A stretch of DNA of 64,000 bases from positions 930,001-994,000 of the forward strand of contig NZ_CANMQD010000001.1 in assembly GCF_947499945.1 (NCBI RefSeq), in the 5' to 3' direction. A model generated the notes under the pieces. That model did not search any database and had not been told where the DNA came from. It saw nothing but the letters and a program-made list of their open reading frames with translations. Positions 1 through 10,600 of this stretch are shown here, in pieces. The position numbers and the translations under genes are program-made. The stretch's first letter is position 1, and every line of letters begins with the position of its first letter. The stretch comes from an uncultured Sulfitobacter sp. Its GTDB lineage: Bacteria; Pseudomonadota; Alphaproteobacteria; Rhodobacterales; Rhodobacteraceae.

Positions 1-645
1 ATTCCGTTTGCATCGCTGTTTGGCGTGCTTGCGTCTGAGGCAGGTTTGAGTGTGGTGGAGACGATGGCCTTCTCGATTGTCGTCATTGCAGGCGCGGCAC
101 AATTCACAGCACTTCAGCTTATGCAAGAGAATGCGCCGACTGTGATTGTGCTAATCTCTGCGCTTGCGGTGAACCTGCGTATGGCGATGTATTCCGCCTC
201 CCTCACCCCTTACATCGGCGCAGCACCGCTTTGGCAGCGTGCTCTTTGTGCCTATCTCACGGTGGATCAATCCTATGTGGTGGGCGTATCCAAGTTCGAG
301 CGTGAGCCGGATATGACAGTCGCGGCACGGGTTTCATACTTTCTAGGGGCGGTAACGCCGATCGTGCCGCTTTGGTATCTGTTCACATATGTTGGTGCTG
401 TGCTGGGCACTCAAATCCCTGACAGCTGGGCGCTGGATTTCGCCATTCCCATCACCTTCCTAGCTATGATCGCACCCATGTTCCGCACGGCGGCTCACGT
501 AGTAGCGGCACTGGTCGCTGTTGTTGTCGCTTTGCTCGCTGCTGGTGTGCCCTACTCGCTCGGGCTGATCATTGCAGGGACGGCAGGTATGATGGCAGGT
601 GCGCAAACCGAACTGTGGCTTGAGCGCAAAGGAAATGCTAAATGA
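1..645 (+). CDS. azlC: AzlC-type branched-chain amino acid exporter, large subunit (5' truncated by window edge)
   Basis: Reading frame is open from base 1 (IPFASLFGVLASEAG...), hydrophobic AzlC-like sequence, 4-bp overlap with AzlD-like gene. Confidence 0.85.
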   Translation: MPFASLFGVLASEAGLSVVETMAFSIVVIAGAAQFTALQLMQENAPTVIVLISALAVNLRMAMYSASLTPYIGAAPLWQRALCAYLTVDQSYVVGVSKFEREPDMTVAARVSYFLGAVTPIVPLWYLFTYVGAVLGTQIPDSWALDFAIPITFLAMIAPMFRTAAHVVAALVAVVVALLAAGVPYSLGLIIAGTAGMMAGAQTELWLERKGNAK

Positions 646-968
646 TCGAAACAGGTACACTCTGGACTGTGATCATCGTGCTGGGGCTAGGCAGCTTTGG
701 CTTGCGCTTTGTCTTTACCGGATTGGTAGGCGACCGCGCGATGCCCGATTGGCTGCTGCGGCACTTGCGCTATACCGCAGTCGCGATCCTCCCTGCACTG
801 GTGGCGCCACAGGTCGTCTGGCCTGTCGCGACTGACGGTGTGTTTGATATTCCACGCGCGGCAGCGGCAACAGCGGCCTTGCTGATTGGATTGGTCACAA
901 AGAATGTTTTGATGGCTGTGCTTAGCGGTGCAGTCACTCTTTACGGGCTGCTTTATCTAATCGGATAG
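642..968 (+). CDS. azlD: AzlD domain-containing transporter small subunit
   Basis: 108-aa 3-TM protein overlapping azlC by ATGA. Confidence 0.85.
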   Translation: MIETGTLWTVIIVLGLGSFGLRFVFTGLVGDRAMPDWLLRHLRYTAVAILPALVAPQVVWPVATDGVFDIPRAAAATAALLIGLVTKNVLMAVLSGAVTLYGLLYLIG

Positions 969-1556
969 ACCTTTGACGCCGTCGCGAACATTACCTTGGT
1001 CATCTTCATAATAGCGCGAAGTTTTTACACCGGGCAATCGCTCTACCTGTTCCATCAGCTTGAGTGGATAAAACCCCTGCTGGATCGACTGAAAACCGGG
1101 GATCTGTTTGAGAATGCCAGAGGTAGCGTTCGCACAAAACGCGCTTGGCACCGCACCATTCGACCGCACCAACTGCATCGCGCGCGCTGCTTGTGCGGGT
1201 GTCACGACAAACTCTTGGGAGACGACATGAAAGTCACTACGCGCATGGGCAGATTTATAAATCTGGATCCAATTCGGTGACATGCCGTACAAGACATCAC
1301 CACGCTCGGGTATCTTCTCGTGTTCGAAAGAACCTGCGGGATCAAAAATCACAGACTGCTGACCCTGAACCAACAACGCACTGTGCCCGCCTGCACCGGT
1401 CCGGTTATTGATCATCGTGATCAACGTCAGTTTTGGGGGGCCCTGATGCGTATGTATCCCTGCTTCAATCTGCGCTTGTGGCGATTCTTTTCCCTTTTCT
1501 GCACAGCCAGCCAAAAAGGCTGCGCACATCAAGGACGCAAGGAGTGGTTTAATCAT
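957..1556 (-). CDS. Putative lipoprotein, possible permuted papain-like (NlpC/P60-like) fold
   Basis: Lipobox-like LAGC after signal peptide; GGHSALL and later FCANATSGIL. Confidence 0.6.
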   Translation of the reverse strand: MIKPLLASLMCAAFLAGCAEKGKESPQAQIEAGIHTHQGPPKLTLITMINNRTGAGGHSALLVQGQQSVIFDPAGSFEHEKIPERGDVLYGMSPNWIQIYKSAHARSDFHVVSQEFVVTPAQAARAMQLVRSNGAVPSAFCANATSGILKQIPGFQSIQQGFYPLKLMEQVERLPGVKTSRYYEDDQGNVRDGVKGLSD

Positions 1557-1572
1557 CAGTTATACAATCGGT

Positions 1573-1707
1573 TTAGCGTGCGAAAAGAGCCAGAAAAAGC
1601 AGAATACCAATGATTACCATGCAAGCGCGTGTGACAAAAGTAACGAAGCCGTTAAATGTCTTTTCCTGCACGTCAGTTTTCATCGTGCCATGTTCATGTT
1701 CGGCCAT
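1573..1707 (-). CDS. aa3-type cytochrome c oxidase subunit IV (44 aa)
   Basis: Not in ORF track; MAEHEHGTMKTDVQEKTFNGFVTFVTRACMVIIGILLFLALFAR matches the short one-TM COX IV family. Confidence 0.85.
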   Translation of the reverse strand: MAEHEHGTMKTDVQEKTFNGFVTFVTRACMVIIGILLFLALFAR

Positions 1708-1809
1708 CGGAAGTCCCTCTTGTCATAGTTGGCTTGGTTTTACGGCTGATTACGGCATTTTCCTGCCGCTGTCACGCCAGATTTGGCGCATATGTCTAAG
1801 ATGCCGCGT

Positions 1810-2274
1810 TTATACCTCGTCCCGATCCAGATCAGCCAACAGCTTAAAGCCGATGCGATTGGGGGCTTCTGCCTCGACCGTCTTTGGCAGAGCTCGGAAA
1901 ACAACATTCAGCTGGCTCACGTGCTGGACCAGCTGCATCTTTACGCCTGCTGCGTCTGCACCGTAGAAAGTCACCACATCAGGATCGAAGAACCCCATGC
2001 CCTCAATCTTGAGCACGCCAGCGTCCGTTCCTGCAAATCCCATGGCGATTTCGTGATCGTCATCAAGGCCTTCCTCGAACTTCTTGAGATACAACACTGT
2101 GCGCTCGTAGGCCCATTGCGCGGGGGATTTCTTTTCCACAGGCTTGCCCGAAACACCCTTTGGTACAGGTTGATCCTTGGCGTTTTTCGCCGCAGGGTCG
2201 TTGTGTACTTCGTGCACACGCGGCAGGGCACTTGTCTCATGTGCTTCTGCCGCTGTCTTGATCTGGTCACCCAT
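1810..2274 (-). CDS. DUF6173-like protein
   Basis: 154-aa ORF; GFAGTDAGVLKIEGMGFFDPDVVTFYG pattern. Confidence 0.6.
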   Translation of the reverse strand: MGDQIKTAAEAHETSALPRVHEVHNDPAAKNAKDQPVPKGVSGKPVEKKSPAQWAYERTVLYLKKFEEGLDDDHEIAMGFAGTDAGVLKIEGMGFFDPDVVTFYGADAAGVKMQLVQHVSQLNVVFRALPKTVEAEAPNRIGFKLLADLDRDEV

Positions 2275-2284
2275 AACTCACCCT

Positions 2285-3334
2285 CTACGCTTTACGCTGA
2301 TACAGCCATGCACCATCGTCGCGCTGTGTGCGCGTGGCAAGGCCCGTCTGGTGAAGGTGGCTCAAATGGGCAAAGGCTTCAACCAGCGCAAGGCCATATT
2401 CACCCTCACCTATCGCTCTTTTGAACAACGGTGAGAAAACCTCGCCCGCGGTCTTGGGCGTGCAGATGTAGTCGAGCAGACGGCGCAGCGCACCGTGGTG
2501 GTTGTCGATCAGCATGTTCATTCGCTTTGGCAGGCCTGTAAAGGGTACTTTGTGGCCGCCCAACACCAGATGATCGGCACGTCCCAGCAGGGCCAACCGC
2601 TCGCATGCCTCAAGCCATTCACCAATCGGATCAGCCATCGGTTCGGTGGCGTAAACGCCAACATTCGGGCTGATGGAGGGGAGAATTTGGTCGCCAGCGA
2701 TAACCAGGTTATCATCACGGCTCCAGAAGGTTGCGTGCTCTGGCGCGTGGCCGTTGCCCATATGCACATCCCACAAACGGCCACCCAGCTCGATCGTGTC
2801 GTCCTGCTTGATCCGTGTGTATCCCAGCGGCAGCGGATCGACGATATCAGCAAAATTAAACGGGCGGTCTTTGGCCCGCTTTGTATAAATCGCAGCTTCC
2901 ATACCCGCAGAGCGGTAGAAGGCAAGGCTCTCTTCATTGGGGACATCCTGCACATCCAGCGTCAGCATGCGCGCCGTGAGCCATGCCGTGCGGGTCGTCA
3001 CCAGCTCTGCCCCATGCTCGGTCTGGAACCAGCCCGCCAACCCGATGTGATCGGGATGGTGGTGCGTCACCACAACGCGGCTGACCGGTTTGCCCCCCAG
3101 CGGCCCCGCCAAAATCTCGGTCCAGATGCTTTTGGATTTCTTTGAGGAGAACCCCGTGTCGATAATGGTCCAACTGTCGCCCTCGTCCAGCGCATAGACG
3201 TTGACGTGGTCGAGCTTCATTGGCAGCGGCAGGCGCATCCACAGCACACCGGGTGCGACTTCGATCGCCTCTGTTCCGACGGGTGGCACCTCCCATGGAT
3301 AACGCAGACCTTCGGGCGCGGGGCGTTCAGCCAT
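2285..3334 (-). CDS. MBL-fold metallo-hydrolase
   Basis: Canonical THHHPDHIG motif and downstream GDQILP. Confidence 0.9.
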   Translation of the reverse strand: MAERPAPEGLRYPWEVPPVGTEAIEVAPGVLWMRLPLPMKLDHVNVYALDEGDSWTIIDTGFSSKKSKSIWTEILAGPLGGKPVSRVVVTHHHPDHIGLAGWFQTEHGAELVTTRTAWLTARMLTLDVQDVPNEESLAFYRSAGMEAAIYTKRAKDRPFNFADIVDPLPLGYTRIKQDDTIELGGRLWDVHMGNGHAPEHATFWSRDDNLVIAGDQILPSISPNVGVYATEPMADPIGEWLEACERLALLGRADHLVLGGHKVPFTGLPKRMNMLIDNHHGALRRLLDYICTPKTAGEVFSPLFKRAIGEGEYGLALVEAFAHLSHLHQTGLATRTQRDDGAWLYQRKA

Positions 3335-3336
3335 GA

Positions 3337-5052
3337 TTATCCTGCCAATTCTTCTGCGGTCAGCGCGTATAGGTCTTCCGCTCCCGCCTGTGCATGGGCC
3401 AGCAGCGCAGTATGTTCGGGCAGCATGCGTTGAATGTAAAAACGCGCCAGCTTTTCACGTGCGCCGCCTCGCTCGGCCACTGCTGCCTTAAGGTGAAGAT
3501 GTGCGCCCAGAATTCGGGCAAAAGCATGCAGGTATGGCACCGCCCCAGCAAAACGCTCTTGCAAATCAGTTTGTGAAACAAGCCATTCTGTCGCCTCACG
3601 CATGCTCTCTGTGGCTTCCCAGACATCATTGGCGAGACGTGGAAAGACCGCCTTGGCCGCTTCGACATCTTCGGAGATTTCATCCAGCAAGGCCATCGCC
3701 GCCTCACCGCCATCCATCATTTTGCGCGCCACAAGGTCCATTGCCTGAATGCCGTTGGTCCCTTCATAGATTGCCGTAACACGCACGTCGCGACAGAACT
3801 GCGCGGCCCCTGTCTCCTCTACAAAACCCATGCCACCGTGCACCTGAAGGCCCATATCCGCCACAGCAATGCCTGTGTCTGTACCAAATGCTTTTGTGAT
3901 CGGGGTCAGGAGTGCTGCACGCGCTTTCCACACTTTGTCACCCGTTGCTGTGGCCATATCAATGGCAACTGCGTTGCAGACCGCAATAGCCCGCGCAGCA
4001 AATATCTCGGCCTTCATGGTGGTCAGCATACGCCGCACATCCGCGTGGCCCAGAATGGAGTCTTTTTCCGCAGGCGCGCTGGTTTTGCCCTGCTTGCGGT
4101 CCTGCGCATAGGCCAGCGCGTGCTGGTAGGAAGCATCGGCAATCCCAATCCCCTGCCCGCCGACACCCAGCCGCGCATTGTTCATCATTGTAAACATCGC
4201 TGCCATGCCGCCATTTTCTTCACCCACAAGCCATCCAGTGGCGGCGTCATATTGCATAACGCATGTTGGGGAGCCGTGCAGGCCCATCTTGTGCTCAAGA
4301 CTGACAACGCTCACACCATTGCGCTGACCTGGATTACCATCGGCATCAGGCAACAGTTTTGGCACAAGAAACAGGCTTATCCCGCGCACACCAGCAGGTG
4401 CACCTGCAAGCCGCGCTAGAACCAGATGACAAACGTTGCCTCCAAAATCGTGATCACCCCATGTGATATAGATTTTCTGGCCTGTGACGGCGAAAGTACC
4501 GTCTCCGTTTTCTTCGGCTTTGGTCGTCAACGCCCCAACATCCGATCCTGCCTGCGGTTCGGTCAGGTTCATGGTTCCGGTCCATTCGCCACTGATCAGT
4601 TTTGGCAGGTACAACTCTTTGAGCGTATCGCTCGCATGATGCTCAAGCGCTTCAATCTGCCCTTGGGTCAGCATTGGAGCCAGTTGCAACGATAGGCAAG
4701 AGCCGCTCATCATCTCGCCCACAGCCGCGGTGAGCGCCATTGGCAGACCCATGCCGCCATACTCGGGATTGGCCGACATGCCGACCCATCCGCCCTCGGC
4801 AATCGCCTTGAACCCCTCATGAAAACCCGGCGAAGTCCGCACCACGCCATTTTCCAGATGGGCAGGATGTACATCGCCTGTGCGCTGAAGCGGGGCCAGC
4901 ACTTCTTCACAAAGCTTGCCCGCCTCAGTGAGAATCGCGCGGGTCACATCGTCCGTCGCATCGCCAAACCGCTCGGTCGCACGCAGCGCGGTCAGCCCCA
5001 CAACATGCTCGAACAGAAAATTGTAGTCTTCAACAGGTGCGCGATACGTCAT
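3337..5052 (-). CDS. Acyl-CoA dehydrogenase (long form with C-terminal domain, DmdC-like)
   Basis: NLTEPQAGSDVGAL, GLHGSPTCVM, YEGTNGIQAMDLV motifs; start placed at MTYRAP. Confidence 0.85.
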   Translation of the reverse strand: MTYRAPVEDYNFLFEHVVGLTALRATERFGDATDDVTRAILTEAGKLCEEVLAPLQRTGDVHPAHLENGVVRTSPGFHEGFKAIAEGGWVGMSANPEYGGMGLPMALTAAVGEMMSGSCLSLQLAPMLTQGQIEALEHHASDTLKELYLPKLISGEWTGTMNLTEPQAGSDVGALTTKAEENGDGTFAVTGQKIYITWGDHDFGGNVCHLVLARLAGAPAGVRGISLFLVPKLLPDADGNPGQRNGVSVVSLEHKMGLHGSPTCVMQYDAATGWLVGEENGGMAAMFTMMNNARLGVGGQGIGIADASYQHALAYAQDRKQGKTSAPAEKDSILGHADVRRMLTTMKAEIFAARAIAVCNAVAIDMATATGDKVWKARAALLTPITKAFGTDTGIAVADMGLQVHGGMGFVEETGAAQFCRDVRVTAIYEGTNGIQAMDLVARKMMDGGEAAMALLDEISEDVEAAKAVFPRLANDVWEATESMREATEWLVSQTDLQERFAGAVPYLHAFARILGAHLHLKAAVAERGGAREKLARFYIQRMLPEHTALLAHAQAGAEDLYALTAEELAG

Positions 5053-5185
5053 AAGGGTCTCTTTCAAGTGGAAGGCGGTTCAGCTGCGGTCAAACTATTT
5101 CGCTCGACGCAGCATAACAACAGGTTGGTGAGCAATCAGGCGAACTGCAACCAAAACGCCGCGTCAGACAAGGCAGGAGCAGACA

Positions 5186-6130
5186 GTGACACAACAAACC
5201 GAACGCCTATCTGCAACTGAAACCGGCATCGACCGCGCGGCTGAGCTGCTAGAGGCAGGTGCCTTAGTCGCCTTCCCCACAGAGACTGTCTACGGCCTTG
5301 GCGCTGATGCGCGACAGGGAGAAGCGGTGGCCGCCATCTACACTGCGAAAGGCCGCCCATCCTTCAACCCGCTCATCGTGCATGTCGCAGATGTTTCAAT
5401 GGCACAAAAATATGCGGAATGGTCGCCTGAAGCAGCTGCACTTGCCGCTGCATTCTGGCCGGGGCCTTTGACCCTTGTTCTCCCGCTTTGTGCTGATAAT
5501 GGCCTGTCGCCCTTGGTCACTGCGGGGCTGTCCTCCGTCGGCCTTCGAGTGCCTGAGCACACCGTAGCGCGGGCCTTACTCACAGCATTTGGTGGACCTG
5601 TTGCCGCGCCATCGGCCAATCCATCAGGACGGATCAGCCCGACCACATCCGAGCATGTTCTTTCGGGTTTGGACGGACGCATTGCCGCAGTGGTGGAAGG
5701 GGGCGCTTGTCCTGTCGGTGTCGAAAGTACAATCATCGGACTGATGGATGGACCTGCTGTCTTGTTGCGCAGTGGCGGTGTGTCCAGCGAAGCGATCGAA
5801 GCGGTTTTGGGCCAACCCCTGCGGCACGGGGATGAGAGCAAGATCACCGCCCCCGGTCAGATGGCATCTCATTACGCACCGCAAGGGAATGTTCGCCTTA
5901 ACGCCGCACAAGCACGTCCTGACGAACACATGCTGGGTTTTGGCAATATCTCAGGTGATTTAAACCTCTCTGAATCTGGTGACCTGACAGAGGCGGCGGC
6001 AAACCTGTTTGGGCATTTGCACCGGCTTGATGCATTGGGCGGGCCGATTGCTGTGGCACCGATTCCGATGGAGGGGTTGGGCCGCGCCATCAATGACCGC
6101 CTCGCCCGCGCCGCAGCCCCCCGCGACTAG
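5186..6130 (+). CDS. L-threonylcarbamoyladenylate synthase (Sua5/YwlC)
   Basis: FPTETVYGLGADA, KGRPSFNPLIVHV, PSANPSGRISPTT motifs; GTG start. Confidence 0.93.
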   Translation: MTQQTERLSATETGIDRAAELLEAGALVAFPTETVYGLGADARQGEAVAAIYTAKGRPSFNPLIVHVADVSMAQKYAEWSPEAAALAAAFWPGPLTLVLPLCADNGLSPLVTAGLSSVGLRVPEHTVARALLTAFGGPVAAPSANPSGRISPTTSEHVLSGLDGRIAAVVEGGACPVGVESTIIGLMDGPAVLLRSGGVSSEAIEAVLGQPLRHGDESKITAPGQMASHYAPQGNVRLNAAQARPDEHMLGFGNISGDLNLSESGDLTEAAANLFGHLHRLDALGGPIAVAPIPMEGLGRAINDRLARAAAPRD

Positions 6131-6131
6131 A

Positions 6132-6686
6132 TCAGGCACGCCCCGCAGCGCCAGAAAGGCTCACGGGATCAATGCCGATGCTGCGCAATGACGCATCCCA
6201 GATCAGTTCGGTTTGCGTGTCGAACACCAAATCCTCTGACGCGGCGGCCGTGAGCCAGCCATTTGCGGCAATTTCCTGCTCTAGCTGACCCGCTCCCCAG
6301 CCCGCATAACCCACCGCGAACAAGAAGGGCGTCGGCCCCTTCCCTGTTGCAATATCCTCCAGAATATCGCGTGTCGCCGTGAGGACATATCCACCCGGGA
6401 TTATCAAAGGCTCTGGCGAGAGACGGGTTTTATCGAGGTGCAGGACAAATCCGCGCTTTGTCTCAACAGGGCCACCGAAATGCACAGGCGTCGACACTGG
6501 CCCAGTGCTGGCGGTGATTTCAATACGGGCAAACACTTCGCGCAGGGTCATGTCGCCCACGTGTTTGTTAATGATGACCCCCATCGCACCCTCATCCGAA
6601 TGCGCGCAGATAAACACAACCGAACGGGCAAAGCGCGGATCATCCATCCCTGGCATCGCAATCAAAAGCTGTCCTGTCAGATCCAT
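6132..6686 (-). CDS. YqgE/AlgH family protein
   Basis: LTGQLLIAMPGMDDPRFARSVVFICAHSDEGAMGVIINK motif; start placed at MDLTGQ. Confidence 0.93.
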   Translation of the reverse strand: MDLTGQLLIAMPGMDDPRFARSVVFICAHSDEGAMGVIINKHVGDMTLREVFARIEITASTGPVSTPVHFGGPVETKRGFVLHLDKTRLSPEPLIIPGGYVLTATRDILEDIATGKGPTPFLFAVGYAGWGAGQLEQEIAANGWLTAAASEDLVFDTQTELIWDASLRSIGIDPVSLSGAAGRA

Positions 6687-6823
6687 AGCTGCCTCCTGCC
6701 GCTCAAGCCTGTCGCCCTCTGCCACTTTGACCAGCGCGGATCGCCCCTGCAAGTACCATCAGCGAAACATAGCTGACTGAGTTGTGACTTGGCAAAAGCA
6801 TCGGGCCGCGTCACACAGGATGC

Positions 6824-7630
6824 ATGATCAAATCCATACTCTGCGCCACCGCCCTTATTACAACTGCTACCGTTGCCCATGCAGGCGATCCAGTTGGCGT
6901 TCCCGTAACTGCAGAGTTGATTGACGGCTGGCAACAGGCGGACGGTACTCGCGTGAGTGCAATTCGCCTGACGATGGCGCAAGGATGGAAGACATATTGG
7001 CGCGCACCCGGTGACGCAGGTATTCCGCCAGATTTCAAATGGAACGGATCACGTAATCTGGCGGGGGTCACTGTAAGCTGGCCCACACCAAAAGTGTTCG
7101 AGCAAAATGGCATGCGCTCTGTTGGCTATTCCAATCAGGTCACCCTGCCATTGGCCGTTGCGCCAAAGCGGTTAGGCAAGCCGGTCGAGATTAACCTCAA
7201 AATGGAAATTGGTGTATGCAAAGATATCTGTGTGCCTCAAACTCTTTCCATAAAAGGAACGCTTAACAGCGATGCAACAACACCTGTTCCCGCGATTGCG
7301 GCAGCCTTGGCCGAACGCCCTTACTCTGCCAAAGAAGCGGGCGCACGCAACGTCACTTGTGCGATCAGCCCCTCAGAAGATGGCCTGAACATTACTGCCA
7401 CGCTCACCCTTCCCACGACTGGCGGCAGAGAGCATGTCGTGATTGAAGCAGGTCGCCCTGACATTTGGGTGTCCGAAGCTGTATCACGTCGCAGTGGCAA
7501 CACACTGACAGCACAGGCTGAAATGGTATCAGGTGCTCAGGGCGCCTTTGCGCTCGATCGCTCTGCGATCCGTTTTACGGTTTTGGGATCGTCCCATGCG
7601 GTTGACCTGATAGGCTGTACACCAAGCTGA
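6824..7630 (+). CDS. Stand-alone secreted DsbD N-terminal (alpha)-like domain protein
   Basis: Signal peptide, GWKTYWRAPGDAGIPP, MEIGVCKDICVPQ. Confidence 0.8.
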   Translation: MIKSILCATALITTATVAHAGDPVGVPVTAELIDGWQQADGTRVSAIRLTMAQGWKTYWRAPGDAGIPPDFKWNGSRNLAGVTVSWPTPKVFEQNGMRSVGYSNQVTLPLAVAPKRLGKPVEINLKMEIGVCKDICVPQTLSIKGTLNSDATTPVPAIAAALAERPYSAKEAGARNVTCAISPSEDGLNITATLTLPTTGGREHVVIEAGRPDIWVSEAVSRRSGNTLTAQAEMVSGAQGAFALDRSAIRFTVLGSSHAVDLIGCTPS

Positions 7631-7645
7631 GGCGCTAAAGAGCTG

Positions 7646-10600
7646 CTACTCTGTCGCGATGCTGGGTTTGCGAAGCATCATCACAAGACCACCAATCAGG
7701 TATCCCAAAAGGGCGACGATAGCGGCACCTACGACAAACAATGCGAACGCCGCCACCATGACAGATTGTCCTGCCAATGTGGGCAGTGCAGCAAGCAGCG
7801 CCGGAAAAAGCACACCCTTAAGCGTCGCATGGCCCAGTGTGAGCGCACCCCATCCCAGAACCAACGCCCAAAGCGCAACCAGACCCAGTTGCAAACCGCG
7901 TGCCCGCGCTCGCATACCGCGTCTCATCGCCGCAATCTGACGGGCAACATCATGTTGCGCCGCTACCAGCGCTGGAACAACCAGCAGCACCAACAGCATT
8001 CCGAACCCAAGGCCGTAAACCAGTGTGATCACCGTGGGTTTTAGAAACTGTGCCTGTTGGCTGCGCTCAAACAGGAGCGGTGCCATGCCCAAGACAGTTG
8101 TGAGCGTCGTCAACATCACAGGGCGCAAACGGTCAGCGGCACCATCTATGATAGACGGGATAAGCCCGCGGTCCTGCGCATATTCATCAATCGTCGTCAC
8201 CAATACAATTGAATCGTTGATGATAATCCCCGTCATTCCCAAAAGGCCGACGACCGTAAACATGCTTAGCGGGACATCCCACGCGTGGTGTCCATAAATT
8301 GTGCCAACCAACCCGAACGGAATAATTGCCATGACAACCAAGGGGCGCGTCCAGCTGCCAAAGACCCATGCAAGCACCAGAAAAATACCAGTTAGACATA
8401 AAATTAGTCCCGTCATTGCATCCTGAAGGAACTGGTCTTCCTGCTCGCTCAGACCTGCGATGCGATATTCCACCTGCAACTCGGAGGCGATGCGCGGCAA
8501 GATATCCTCGGCCAGTGCCGCTCCAATTTCTGTCGCACGGTCGGCGTTGTCCTCGGAGATATCCCCCGTCACCGAGATCAACCGGATCCCGTTCTCGCGC
8601 CGCACGGTGCTAAATCCTGTGCGCTGCTGGACGCTCACGATATCGCTGAGTGCTACATAATTTCCCGCCGCTGTGCGCATCTGGGTACGATCCAGAAAAT
8701 CAGCCGTCAACTCCCCTTCAGGCAACTCAACCCGTATCGTAGCCGACCGCGGGCCGTCGGGATACGTTGCCGCTTCAATCCCACCGAGGCGGTTACGCAA
8801 CACACGCCCAAGCTGATCAATGGTGAAGCCCAGCGCCAATCCTTGCGGCGTCAGGTCTAGAATAAGCTCCTCTTTATCATAGGCGAGGTTGTCCTGAACT
8901 GCACTCACTTCGGGATATTGAAGCAAGGCCGTTTGAAGCGCTTCTGAAGCGTTTTTGAGCGTCTGCGTCTCGGCTCCGTAGAATTCAACCGACAACGCGT
9001 CACCACCCGGACCAGAGCGCCAGCCGCGGAAGCTTACTGTCTCGACTAAGGGATGATTAATCACCTCGTCCTGCAACTGCGCGACAAAAGCAAAGCTTGA
9101 ATAGGGACGCAAATCAGCGTCGATCAATTCAATCGAAATCCCACCAAGCAAATCTGCATCTTTGCCGTCCGCAGCGGACAATCCCCGCCCGCCGTTTCCA
9201 CCGACCTGTGCCATGACATAATCAAGCGGGTTGGTGCCGTGCTCTTCCTCCAACTTGGCTGCTACGGCATCCGTGGCACGCTGCATCTCGCGCATCATCT
9301 CAAGTGTATCGGCACGGGTGGCCCCTTCCGCCATGATGAAATTGCCAGTCACAGAACCGCGCTCGGGCGCGTTGAAGAAGCGCCACTGCACATCGCCCCT
9401 GATGAACAGCGCAACCTGACTGGCCAGCACAACAACAACGCCAGCCAACACCACATAACGCGCCTTGATTACAAGGGCCATAAACGGGCGGAACAGACGC
9501 TCGCGCATCCAAACAAAGCCGCCATTAATCACTGTGGAAGGCGTATCAATCCCATAACGTCCAATGGCCTGCACCATCGCCCGCAGGCGCGCAGGGCGGG
9601 TGGCCAGATACCCGCCGATAAGGACCAGCGTGATCCCAGTCAGGGCCGCTGCACTGCCCGACAACAGACCATAGGCCTCGCTCACATCAGCGCTTGTGAT
9701 CCACAAAAATCCGGAAATTATTCCAAAGATCGCAGCCGTGATAAGCACAGTCGCTACAATCGCAGAGACAATGCCGCCCACAACCAACTTTGACATCGAA
9801 AACTTTGAGCGTTCTTCGATACTCTCCAGAGCATTTTTCATGTGGTGAGGCAGAATTAGAAAACACTCGATCAGGGACGCGATCAAAACGGCAATCACCG
9901 TAAACGGAATATCGCGGATAAGATCACCAAAACGCCCCCCTACAGCCACCAAACCAAAGAACGCGATGATCGTCGTAAGTGTCGCCGCAAATACCGGCAT
10001 CGCCATGCGCTGTGCTGCACCCTCGGCCGCTTCTGCCGCACTCATCCCGCCGAGGCGGTAGCGGTGATCGGCATGTTCTCCAACAACAATCGCATCATCT
10101 ACAACGATGCCCAACGTGATAATAAGACCGAACAGCGAGATCATATTGATCGTCAAGCCACCGAGATACATGAAGGCAATCGAGGCCCCCATCGCAACAG
10201 GAATACCTGCCGCGACCCAAAATGCGGTCCGTGCGTTGAGGAACAAAAACAACAGCGCAAGCACAAGGCCTAACCCCATCAAACCATTGTCGATAAGAAG
10301 ATCAAGACGCCCTGTTATTGCCGCTGCCCGCGTCCGGATCAACTCCACCGACACACCTTCAGGGAGGCCAGCTTGGAGTTCAGCTGCGACCTGTTCGACT
10401 TGCTCTTGAATACCAATGGCATCGCCGCGATCCGAGCGGTCCACCCGTACGGATATCGCCGCATTGCCACCTACGAAAAATCCCATTTCACGGTCAACAC
10501 CTTGCGCGCGAACTGTTGCGATATCACCGACCAACAGCTTTGAGCCGTCGGGATTTGATCGCAGAGTGATGCCTTCGATTTCTTGCGGAGTACGTTTTGC

